Assembly: GCA_913062735.1 (NCBI GenBank)
Contig: CAJXWI010000030.1
Span: forward strand, 1 to 11,597
Length of the DNA: 11,597 bases
Origin: an uncultured Arcobacter sp.
GTDB lineage: Bacteria; Campylobacterota; Campylobacteria; Campylobacterales; Arcobacteraceae
Reading direction: 5' to 3'
In this document: positions 1 through 6,788 of the stretch, piece after piece
Layout: each line of letters starts with the position of its first letter
Position numbering within the stretch: position 1 is the first letter of the stretch
The notes under the pieces: generated by a model
What the model was told of the DNA's origin: nothing
What the model saw: only the letters and a program-made list of their open reading frames with translations
The model's database searches: none
Made by a program: the position numbers and the translations under genes

Positions 1-1085
1 ATATCTTTCAAGAAATAGAAGAAGTTGATGTTGAGAAAGCAAAAGAAATTTTTGAAGGTCTAGAAGAAGAAGATCAAGAAGAAATTTCTTGGCTAAAACG
101 TTACGATGAAGATGAAGCCGGTTCTTATATGCAAACAGAATTATTTTCTGCAAACATAAAAGATACTATTGGCGATTCAATTGCTGTATTAAAAAAAGCA
201 AAAGAAGAAAATGAACTGGAAAACATTCATCAAGTATTTATAGTAAATGATGACAAAATTCTTATTGCCACTATTCTTTTAGAAGATTTAATAATTTATG
301 ATTTTGATACAAAATATAAAGATTTAATTAATCAGCATGAAGAAAATAAGTTCAAACCTTTTAAAGTAAGTGATGATGAACATATTGATGAAGTAACTAA
401 AGATTTTGAACAATACGATTTATCTGTTGTTGCAGTAGTAGGTTACCAAGGCATGCTAATAGGAAGAATTACTTCGGATGATATAATTGATGTAATTGAA
501 GAAAATGCCACAGAACAAATGTACCAATTAGCAGGGGTTAATGAAGATTATGAACATGAAGATAAAATAAGCGAAACAGCTCAAAAAAGAGCTATTTGGT
601 TGTGTTTAAATCTTGGAACTGCTATTTTGGCATCTTTAGTTATTGGTTATTTTGAAGAAACTCTAAGAGCCTATGTAGCCCTTGCTATTTTAATGCCAAT
701 TGTGGCTTCCATGGGTGGAAATGCTGGAACACAAACCTTAACTGTAATGGTAAGGCAACTAGCACTTGGGGATATAGATTTAGAAAATGCAAAAGAAGCC
801 GTACAAAAAGAAGTTCTTATTTCATTGTTAAATGGTTTTATATTTGCAATTTTAATGGGTGTTATTGCTTATTTTTGGTTTGATACTGCTCTATTAGGTC
901 TTGTAATTGGACTCTCTATGATTATAAATTTATTTTCTGCTGGTTTTTTCGGAGCATCTATTCCTTTATTATTAAAACGTTTTGATATTGATCCTGCTTT
1001 AGGAAGTACTGTTTTATTAACAACAGTTACAGATATTGTGGGATTTTTCTCTTTTTTAATGTTAGCAAAAGTCATTCTTCTTTAA
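1..1085 (+). CDS. mgtE: Magnesium transporter MgtE, 5' end outside window
   Basis: MgtE is an inner-membrane Mg2+ channel/transporter gated by cytoplasmic Mg2+-sensing N and CBS domains. The reading frame is open to the left edge, with codons from base 3, so about 360 C-terminal residues are visible. The ATG at 129 is internal: it lies in the family motif AGSYMQTE at the end of the N domain. Paired CBS domains follow (about residues 1-130 counted from that Met), then five membrane helices. The first is near residues 153-175 and the last near 295-317. The pore signature GGNAGTQ is at residues 196-202 (bases 714-734). The aspartate in TTVTDIVGFF (residue 302) matches the Mg-binding Asp of the last helix in known MgtE structures. 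The gene faces folE and ends in a shared hairpin. It looks intact apart from the window cut. Confidence 0.95.
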   Translation, partial: IFQEIEEVDVEKAKEIFEGLEEEDQEEISWLKRYDEDEAGSYMQTELFSANIKDTIGDSIAVLKKAKEENELENIHQVFIVNDDKILIATILLEDLIIYDFDTKYKDLINQHEENKFKPFKVSDDEHIDEVTKDFEQYDLSVVAVVGYQGMLIGRITSDDIIDVIEENATEQMYQLAGVNEDYEHEDKISETAQKRAIWLCLNLGTAILASLVIGYFEETLRAYVALAILMPIVASMGGNAGTQTLTVMVRQLALGDIDLENAKEAVQKEVLISLLNGFIFAILMGVIAYFWFDTALLGLVIGLSMIINLFSAGFFGASIPLLLKRFDIDPALGSTVLLTTVTDIVGFFSFLMLAKVILL

Positions 1086-1096
1086 AAGAATGACTT
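1069..1096. terminator. Bidirectional hairpin between convergent mgtE and folE
   Basis: A perfect 11-bp stem (1069-1079 with 1086-1096) encloses a 6-base loop, CTTTAA (1080-1085). The loop ends with the mgtE TAA stop. T-rich sequence follows on the plus side (AGTTTTATTT) and the minus side (TTTGC then AAC). The two genes converge here, so one hairpin can serve both. The stem is AT-rich and the U tracts are imperfect. Confidence 0.7.
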
Positions 1097-1100
1097 AGTT

Positions 1101-1670
1101 TTATTTAGAAAAAGAAGAGGATACAATAGATAAAAATTCATCTTTTGTAGTTTTTTCTCTTTTAAACAAACCTCTTAGTGCAGAAGTAACAGTAGTTGAA
1201 CAAATTTTTTGAACCCCTCTCATTTCCATACACATATGTCTTGCATCAATAATAACAGCAACACCTTTTGGTTTCAAGTGTTCATTTAACGCATCACAAA
1301 TCTCTTCTGTTAATTGCTCTTGTATTTGTAATCTTCTTGCAAACACATCAACAACTCTTGGAATCTTAGATAATCCAATTACTTTACCATTAGGAATATA
1401 AGCCACATGTGCTTTTCCAATAATTGGTAACATATGGTGTTCACAAAAAGAATAAAACTCAATATCTTTTACCACTACCATTTCATCATTTGTAGAAGAA
1501 AACAAAGCTTTTTTTATAATTTCTTCTGGGTTTTCTTTATAACCAGAAAACATAAACTCATATGCTTTTCTAACTCTTGAAGGTGTATCTTTTAAACCTT
1601 CACGATTTTCATCCTCACCAATATGCCCTAATATATTCTTTATAGAATCTTCAAATAATTTTTCACTCAA
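1101..1670 (-). CDS. folE: GTP cyclohydrolase I (FolE)
   Basis: The enzyme converts GTP to 7,8-dihydroneopterin triphosphate, the first step of tetrahydrofolate (and pterin-type) synthesis. It is a cytoplasmic zinc enzyme. At 189 residues it is short but within family range. The zinc and catalytic residues are visible: FCEHHMLP at residues 75-82 (C76, H78, H79) and [10 protein letters not shown] at 143-152 (H145, C147). The middle carries the family block [19 protein letters not shown]. The start codon is TTG at 1670-1668. An in-frame TAA lies two codons upstream (1676-1674), and AAAGG (1682-1678) sits 7 bases before TTG. The next in-frame Met would remove about 40 residues. It begins 11 bases after the stop of the GspF-like gene and its ribosome site overlaps that stop, so it looks like the last gene of the secretion operon. 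This is an unusual partner for a folate enzyme. Confidence 0.97.
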   Translation of the reverse strand: MSEKLFEDSIKNILGHIGEDENREGLKDTPSRVRKAYEFMFSGYKENPEEIIKKALFSSTNDEMVVVKDIEFYSFCEHHMLPIIGKAHVAYIPNGKVIGLSKIPRVVDVFARRLQIQEQLTEEICDALNEHLKPKGVAVIIDARHMCMEMRGVQKICSTTVTSALRGLFKREKTTKDEFLSIVSSSFSK

Positions 1671-1677
1671 ATTTTAG

Positions 1678-1682
1678 CCTTT
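1678..1682 (-). promoter_or_regulatory. Ribosome binding site fixing the TTG start of folE
   Basis: Read on the minus strand, AAAGG ends 7 bases before TTG (1670-1668) and overlaps the TAA stop (1684-1682) of the upstream GspF-like gene. An in-frame stop at 1676-1674 excludes any longer product. Translation of folE may depend partly on ribosomes finishing the upstream gene. Confidence 0.65.
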
Positions 1683-2854
1683 TAATTCATAAACTCACTA
1701 ATACTCCAAATGGGTTGAAATACTGCAAGTACTATCCATATAATTAAGAGTGAAATAATAAAGAAAAAAAGAGGCTCTATTAAAACAGAGATAGTATTCA
1801 CTATTTTTTTAAAATCTTTTTTATATTTCTTTACAAGATCATTCATTATTAAATCAATGTTATTGCTTCTTTGTCCTAAATCAAGCAAAGATAAACTTGT
1901 CTCATCAAAAACATTTGTTTTTCTAAATGCTTCTTCAATACTTAAGCCGTTTTGCAGATCCGTATTAATAAAAGACATTTTAGCCAATAAATATTTATTA
2001 TTTATTAAAACGAGAGAAGAATTGATTGCTACGTTTACTTCATAATTTAATTTTATCAAGGTTCGCACAGAAGAGAAGAAAACATACATGTTTTTAATAT
2101 AGATAAGTTCTTTTAAAATAGGAATATGTCTACACAAAATTTTATCAATAAAATACCTAAATAAAGCATATTGTTTAAAAGAATAATAAAAAGTAAAAAG
2201 AGAAATAAAAATAAAAAAAAGTATAAATAAAAGATAGTCTTTAAAAAATTCATTGAAAAAAAACAGACTTCTTGTAAAAATAGGTAGGTTTTCTTTTCCC
2301 GAAAAAACAGCTTCTAAATTAGGTACAACAAAAATAAAAATACTTATAAAACACATGCACGTAGCAAATATCAGAATAAGGGGGTACCTTAGTGTGGATA
2401 AAAAAGTTTCATTAAGTTTGTTTATATTTTTTAAAAGGCGAAAGAGCGCTTTAATAATACGTTTTGCATCTCCTTTATTTGAAGCCATTTTAAAATAATG
2501 TAAAATCAGTGTTTTATGGGAAAAGGAATATTCCTCTAAAGCGATATTCATAGTATTTCCTTTTTTAAGGCAAAAAGAAAGTTCTTCTAAAAGTTCTTTC
2601 AAAAGAATGTCATTTTCACTTTTTTTTAAAATATTTATCGCACTTACTAAAGCGATATTTACTTGCAAAACTCGAGATAGTTTTGAAACGAATAATAATA
2701 TACGTTTCATTGAGATAAACGTATTCTTTTTTTTACTTAAAACCATAACTTTAATTGTATTTGATGGCATACTTTCATTACTTATATCACTTGAATAAAT
2801 TACTTTATTTAATAATTGTTTGTTTTCTTGATAATAAATTTTATATTTTTTCAT
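1682..2854 (-). CDS. GspF/PilC-type inner-membrane platform protein
   Basis: The product is a polytopic inner-membrane platform protein of a type II secretion / type IV pilus-like machine, expected to couple the ATPase to pseudopilus assembly. It has 390 residues. There are two cytoplasmic T2SSF-type helical domains: roughly residues 48-150, and 240-355, the latter with QNGLSIEEAF at 301-310. Membrane helices are predicted near 156-178, 206-224 and 358-380, the usual three for GspF. The C-terminal EPLFFFIISLL...QPIW resembles the family ending. The usual GE before the last cytoplasmic helix is GQ here (residues 327-328, DLGQRSNN). The start ATG (2854-2852) overlaps the TGA stop of the ATPase gene as ATGA, indicating translational coupling. 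By position and order it resembles Campylobacter ctsF (natural transformation), but the sequence alone cannot separate competence from secretion or pilus use. Confidence 0.85.
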   Translation of the reverse strand: MKKYKIYYQENKQLLNKVIYSSDISNESMPSNTIKVMVLSKKKNTFISMKRILLFVSKLSRVLQVNIALVSAINILKKSENDILLKELLEELSFCLKKGNTMNIALEEYSFSHKTLILHYFKMASNKGDAKRIIKALFRLLKNINKLNETFLSTLRYPLILIFATCMCFISIFIFVVPNLEAVFSGKENLPIFTRSLFFFNEFFKDYLLFILFFIFISLFTFYYSFKQYALFRYFIDKILCRHIPILKELIYIKNMYVFFSSVRTLIKLNYEVNVAINSSLVLINNKYLLAKMSFINTDLQNGLSIEEAFRKTNVFDETSLSLLDLGQRSNNIDLIMNDLVKKYKKDFKKIVNTISVLIEPLFFFIISLLIIWIVLAVFQPIWSISEFMN

Positions 2855-4218
2855 AATTTTTGATTCAGTACATTATTTACTTCTTCAAGAGATGTTCTAT
2901 TATTTTTAATTTTGTTTTTTGCATCTTCTTCCATAAAAATAAAACCTTTTTCATGAAGATATTGTTTAATAAAAGAACTGTCTTTATTGTTTAACAAAAA
3001 AGCAGCAATTTCTTCATTAATGTATAAAACCTCAGAAATAACTTCTCTGTTTTTATACTTTGTATAATTACAAGCAGCACAGCCCTTGTTAAAACAAAGT
3101 TCACATTTTTTAAGTACTAAACGTTGAGAAATAATTGTTTTTAAGGTATTGGACAATAGATACGCAGGTGCTTTTAAGTCTTTTAAGCGGTTAATTGTAT
3201 CACAGGCATTATTCGTATGAAGAGTGGCCAAAACAAGATGTCCTGTTAACGATGCTTGCATTGCAATATTTAAAGCTTCTTCATCACGTATTTCTCCTAT
3301 TAAAATTATATCTGGGTCTTGCCTTAAAATATTTTTTAAAATTTCATGATAAGTTAAATTAATTTTTTCATTTACTTCTACTTGTTGAATATAATCCAAT
3401 CGATATTCAACCGGGTCTTCTATTGTAATTATTTTTTTATTCAAAGCTTTTAAGATATTTAACATTGCGTATAAACTTGTTGTTTTTCCACAGCCTGTTG
3501 GTCCTGTTACTAAAATCATTCCAGAACTTAAGTTAAGACTTTTATTAATTAATGTATAGGCTTCTTTAGAAAAACCAAGCTCATCTAAATTCTTAGAAAT
3601 ATTGCTTTTGTTTAGTATTCTTAAAACAAGAGCTTCTCCAAATATTGTAGGCATTGAAGAGAATCTGAAATCCACTTCTTTATTATTAATACTTTTTGTA
3701 AATCTTCCATTTAGTGGTTTTCGTAACTGCGTAATGTCTTCTTTACAATATAATTTTAATACAGAGGATACAATTAAAAACAATTTTTTATCAAAATTAA
3801 AATAGTGCTTTAAATGCCCATCTATTCTAAAACGAATATAAAAAAATACTGAATTTACATCAAAATGAATATCGCTGGCATTAGAATTATTTGCAAAAGT
3901 AAGCAAAGAGAAAATAAAATCATTGATGCTTTTATGTTCTTCAAATAACGATGAGATACTTAAAGAATACAGTTTTTCTTTTTCCTTTATTTCATTTAAA
4001 TAAAATAAAAAATCATCTTTTTTTAAGTCATGACTTAATGTTTTAATAGGAGTATTTAATAAAAGTGATATTTCTTTTTCATTCAAAAAAGAGAAACAAA
4101 AAGTAAATAAATCATCTTTATAAATTGGTAAGATAAAGTGTTTTATTAGCACTTCACTATTAAAAGATTGTATTAGTTTATAATCTAATATATATTTATT
4201 AATATCGCACATAATCAT
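2851..4218 (-). CDS. GspE/PilB-family secretion or pilus assembly ATPase
   Basis: This cytoplasmic hexameric ATPase powers (pseudo)pilus assembly in type II secretion, type IV pili and competence systems. It has 455 residues. The N2 domain contains ASDIHFD (114-120) and RFRIDG. The catalytic domain has Walker A GPTGCGKTTS (239-248), Asp box TIEDPVEY (265-272), Walker B ILIGEIRDEE (305-314) and His box TGHLVLATLHTNNA (325-338). A zinc-type tetracysteine follows, C372-x2-C375-x4-C380-x2-C383, which points to the assembly (GspE/PilB) class rather than PilT. The N1 part is short and diverged. Two starts are possible, ATG 4218 and ATG 4212. AAGGA upstream is 3 bases from the first and 9 from the second. 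The gene overlaps the upstream gene by 20 (or 14) bases. All catalytic motifs look intact. By order it is the likely counterpart of ctsE. Confidence 0.93.
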   Translation of the reverse strand: MIMCDINKYILDYKLIQSFNSEVLIKHFILPIYKDDLFTFCFSFLNEKEISLLLNTPIKTLSHDLKKDDFLFYLNEIKEKEKLYSLSISSLFEEHKSINDFIFSLLTFANNSNASDIHFDVNSVFFYIRFRIDGHLKHYFNFDKKLFLIVSSVLKLYCKEDITQLRKPLNGRFTKSINNKEVDFRFSSMPTIFGEALVLRILNKSNISKNLDELGFSKEAYTLINKSLNLSSGMILVTGPTGCGKTTSLYAMLNILKALNKKIITIEDPVEYRLDYIQQVEVNEKINLTYHEILKNILRQDPDIILIGEIRDEEALNIAMQASLTGHLVLATLHTNNACDTINRLKDLKAPAYLLSNTLKTIISQRLVLKKCELCFNKGCAACNYTKYKNREVISEVLYINEEIAAFLLNNKDSSFIKQYLHEKGFIFMEEDAKNKIKNNRTSLEEVNNVLNQKL

Positions 4219-4849
4219 TAATCCTTAATATTTTTTCACTGTTTTTATTCTTCAACCTTACCATATAGGGAGAAATTTCTTTTATTATATAAGAATCAAT
4301 AGAATCATTTAAATAATATATTTTTTTGTTAATGATTACGTACGTAGAAACAATAGCTTCTAATTTTAATATTTTTTTAGCTTTATTTTCTTTGAAAACA
4401 TCAACGAATTTTAATTCATTTATATTTCTATTTTCCTTCTTAATTGAGTTAAATGAAAGAATCAAATGCATTTTAAATTTTTTCTTTTCTTTTTCGTAAA
4501 AGAACTCCAGATATTCAATTTCTACTTTACTCGTAATACTTTGTGAATAATGAACAAAATCTAATAAATTAACGTAACTTCCTAGAAGTTCATAATTAAA
4601 AGAAGAGGATAAAAAGTCAAACTTATTTACTATGATTTTATTCTTTTTTAATTTTAGCTCTAAAATATGCATAATATTTATGGATGGAATATTCTGCATT
4701 TTCTTGCTGTCAACTCTGTTTATTTTCACATCCTCTTGATTAAAATAAAACACAGAGAATAAAAGACAGCTTGAAATAAAATAGACTTCAAACTTTTGAA
4801 AAAAGCTCAAAGACAAAAAATATTCTTTACTAAAAAGTAAAAACTGCAT
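4199..4849 (-). CDS. Single-pass membrane protein, PilO-like plus PilP/GspC-like regions
   Basis: No known name is recognised. The 216 residues begin with a short cytoplasmic tail and one membrane helix (about 18-37), leaving most of the chain in the periplasm. Residues about 60-136 read like PilO: a helix, then YELLGSYVNLLDFVHYSQ, then alternating strands (VEIEYLEFFY, KFKMHLILSF). Residues about 158-212 read like the homology region of GspC/PilP, a small beta domain (LEAIVSTYVIINKKIYYLND, then VRLKNKNSEKILRI) that contacts the secretin in other systems. This would be one protein doing the work of two; the assignment is by eye and inferential. It overlaps the upstream gene by 20 bases and has no clear ribosome site, so coupled translation is likely. 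Its place just before the ATPase matches ctsX of Campylobacter as I remember that locus. Confidence 0.6.
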   Translation of the reverse strand: MQFLLFSKEYFLSLSFFQKFEVYFISSCLLFSVFYFNQEDVKINRVDSKKMQNIPSINIMHILELKLKKNKIIVNKFDFLSSSFNYELLGSYVNLLDFVHYSQSITSKVEIEYLEFFYEKEKKKFKMHLILSFNSIKKENRNINELKFVDVFKENKAKKILKLEAIVSTYVIINKKIYYLNDSIDSYIIKEISPYMVRLKNKNSEKILRINDYVRY

Positions 4850-5642
4850 TTATTTCATAAACCAAGTTATTTTTCTCATACGTAAAAGGTATATCCATTT
4901 GTTCATGCTCTAAAAAATCATAAAATTTAGAGATATTTTTACTCTCTATTTTTAAATTAAGTTCATTATTTTGATAGTGTAAATGTTTGACTTTTAAGTG
5001 ATATCTATTCAGTTTAGTAAACAAAAAAGCCAAGTTATTTGTAAAAAAACTTCTTGTTATTTGATCTTTTCTTTGAATCGTAGTTTCTTGTACTTCACTT
5101 CTCGAAGAGTAATAATATTGAAAAACAAAAGCTAATATTATTAAATATACAAAAAAAGAATATATTACAAAAGAACTTTTTAAAGAAGTTTTTGAATTTT
5201 TCAAATATTCTTCTTTATACAGCAAAAATTGTTCTGACTCAATCTTTATAACATTGTTAATTTCTAATTTTAATTCATACTTTACATATTCAAGAATATC
5301 TTCGAGCAGGTTTTGTTTGTTTTGTTTATAAAAATATATTTGTTGTTTATAATAAATCACAAAATAATCATTTGTAAAAAAAAGATCAATATCATCATTG
5401 TTAGCTTTATCTTCATAATAAAGCTCAAATATATATACAAAAGGAATTTTGTCTTTAGAATAAGTAATTTGATATTGTTTTGAAAAAGACAAATAGCTAT
5501 AATAAATATCTTTCTCTATTGCACTGCTTACATTAATCTTATCTTTTAAAAAATCATAAAGATATTTTTTATGTATTTCTTCATTGACATTAACGATATT
5601 GGGATTTAAGTTATTAATGTAATTTAGTTTATTCATAAGCAT
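4830..5642 (-). CDS. Bitopic membrane protein, GspL / PilM-PilN-like
   Basis: This is the first gene of the secretion-like operon; no known family member is recognised. The chain is up to 270 residues. It has a cytoplasmic part of about 155 residues rich in beta hairpins (for example DLFFTNDYFVIYYKQQIYFY), one membrane helix (about 157-178), and a periplasmic part of about 90 residues. The periplasmic part has a helix followed by alternating strands (LKVKHLHYQNNELNLKIES). This layout matches GspL, or PilM and PilN joined, where a cytoplasmic domain binds the ATPase and a ferredoxin-like periplasmic domain binds the next partner. The function is inferred from layout and neighbours. Two starts exist, ATG 5642 and ATG 5636. 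The only purine-rich site, AAAGA, is 7 bases from the second, which favours MNKLNY as the N-terminus. K, N, I and Y content is very high. No Walker A motif is present. Confidence 0.6.
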   Translation of the reverse strand: MLMNKLNYINNLNPNIVNVNEEIHKKYLYDFLKDKINVSSAIEKDIYYSYLSFSKQYQITYSKDKIPFVYIFELYYEDKANNDDIDLFFTNDYFVIYYKQQIYFYKQNKQNLLEDILEYVKYELKLEINNVIKIESEQFLLYKEEYLKNSKTSLKSSFVIYSFFVYLIILAFVFQYYYSSRSEVQETTIQRKDQITRSFFTNNLAFLFTKLNRYHLKVKHLHYQNNELNLKIESKNISKFYDFLEHEQMDIPFTYEKNNLVYEINAVFTF

Positions 5643-5665
5643 ATCTTTAATAAATAATATTTAAA

Positions 5666-5694
5666 ATTATAATTTACTTTTGATTAAATGCAAA
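5666..5694 (-). promoter_or_regulatory. Candidate sigma-70 promoter of the secretion-like operon
   Basis: On the minus strand there is a perfect -10 TATAAT (5671-5666), and 17 bases upstream TTTGCA (5694-5689), a 4/6 match to TTGACA. It lies 24 bases before ATG 5642 and is the only clear promoter between era and this operon. In so AT-rich a region a chance TATAAT is possible; the correct spacer raises support. Confidence 0.55.
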
Positions 5695-5775
5695 TTAATT
5701 TAAATAGGTATAAAAAATATTAATAATATGTTAAAAATGATTTATGGATTTGTGAGTGTTTGTATTTTATAGAAT

Positions 5776-5800
5776 TAAGGTTAGGGAATACCTAACCTTA
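5776..5800 (-). terminator. Hairpin after era
   Basis: A perfect 10-bp stem, TAAGGTTAGG (5776-5785) with CCTAACCTTA (5791-5800), encloses a 5-base loop. It lies 8 bases beyond the era stop in the direction of era transcription. The tail is ATTCTATAAAAT, not a clean U run, so termination may be partial and some transcripts could continue into the secretion-like operon. Confidence 0.6.
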
Positions 5801-5808
5801 TTTAAGAA

Positions 5809-6687
5809 TTAGAAATTGTAACCTAATTCTTCAAGTCCTTCTTTATTTTTCGTCCAGCCTTTTTTAACCGAAACAAAGAGTTCTAGATAAGCTTTCTTTC
5901 CTGTAAGTTTTTCTATTTTTAATCTGGCATCTTTACCAATTCGTTTAATAGCAACTGCCCCTTTACCAATAATCATACCTTTTTGAGTAGATTTTTGGAC
6001 AATAATAGTAGCTTTAATAACATCAATATTTTCTTTTTCTTCTACTTTATTAATTAGAACGTCTGTTTCATAAGGGATTTCATCAGAAATATTATCAAAG
6101 ATTGATTCTCTAATAAATTCTTTAAAAATATCTCTCATATGCTCAGTTGTCATGATTTCCGTATCAAATAAATACGGATGTTCTGGTAAATACTTAACAA
6201 CAACATCTAAAATATCCGCATGCGTCGTTGCTTTTTTAATAGATACAGGAATAATTGCTTGATATTTATCACTGTATTTTTCGTATTCTTCCATTTTAGT
6301 AAGCACTTCATTATTTGCAACAAAATCAATTTTAGTTAATAATAAAAGATGTTTTACATTCTTTTTATTTTTTTCTAAAAAATCTAAATAATGTTCAACT
6401 TTATCAGTAACAGGAGCTAAGAACAAAATTAAATCACAATCTCCCATAGCTTTTAATGCTTCTTCTAACATATACTGATTTAACAATTTCTCTGTTTGAT
6501 GAAGTCCTGGAGTATCTACAAAAATTATTTGATCATCTTCATGCATTACAATAATATTTGATCTTTTTCTTGTTGCATTGGCTTTATGAGAAACCATTGC
6601 AATTTTTTCACCAACAAGCCAGTTTACAAGTGAACTTTTTCCTGCATTAGGACGTCCAACTACTGATACATAACCACATTTATTCAA
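5809..6687 (-). CDS. era: GTPase Era
   Basis: Era is an essential GTPase that binds 16S rRNA near its 3' end and assists 30S ribosome maturation. It has 292 residues, full length. G1 GRPNAGKSS is at 11-19, the G2 region is NATRKR (37-42, T39), G3 DTPG at 58-61, G4 TKID at 118-121 and a G5-like PVSIKK at 147-152. A C-terminal KH domain carries the RNA-binding loop GMIIGKGA (237-244) and ends in VKKGW. The start is TTG (6687-6685): an in-frame TAA lies immediately before it, AAGGA (6698-6694) is 6 bases upstream, and the next Met (residue 31) would destroy the P-loop. The comM stop is 101 bases upstream, leaving room for its own promoter. No defect is seen. Confidence 0.97.
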   Translation of the reverse strand: MNKCGYVSVVGRPNAGKSSLVNWLVGEKIAMVSHKANATRKRSNIIVMHEDDQIIFVDTPGLHQTEKLLNQYMLEEALKAMGDCDLILFLAPVTDKVEHYLDFLEKNKKNVKHLLLLTKIDFVANNEVLTKMEEYEKYSDKYQAIIPVSIKKATTHADILDVVVKYLPEHPYLFDTEIMTTEHMRDIFKEFIRESIFDNISDEIPYETDVLINKVEEKENIDVIKATIIVQKSTQKGMIIGKGAVAIKRIGKDARLKIEKLTGKKAYLELFVSVKKGWTKNKEGLEELGYNF

Positions 6688-6752
6688 TTATTTTCCTTAT
6701 GATTGATAGATTAAATTTATAATTTATTTATCTTTTCATATTTATTTTGCTT

Positions 6753-6758
6753 ATTATA
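6753..6758 (-). promoter_or_regulatory. Candidate -10 box for era
   Basis: Minus-strand TATAAT (6758-6753) within GGTATAATAAGC lies 65 bases before the era TTG start, in the 101-base gap after comM. No convincing -35 box is present, which is common for the vegetative promoters of Campylobacterota. The gap holds no clear terminator hairpin, so read-through from comM is also possible. Confidence 0.4.
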
Positions 6759-6788
6759 CCTTTTTTGTTAGAAATATCCTCTTAGAGT

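Noticed and set aside
129..1085. mgtE beginning at the ATG at 129
   Set aside because: The frame is open to the left edge and codes for the conserved end of the MgtE N domain (ending AGSYMQTE), so that Met is internal and the gene is cut by the window.
2851..4218. PilT-type retraction ATPase
   Set aside because: The tetracysteine zinc motif at residues 372-383 and the N2 domain with ASDIHFD plus partner genes point to the GspE/PilB assembly class.
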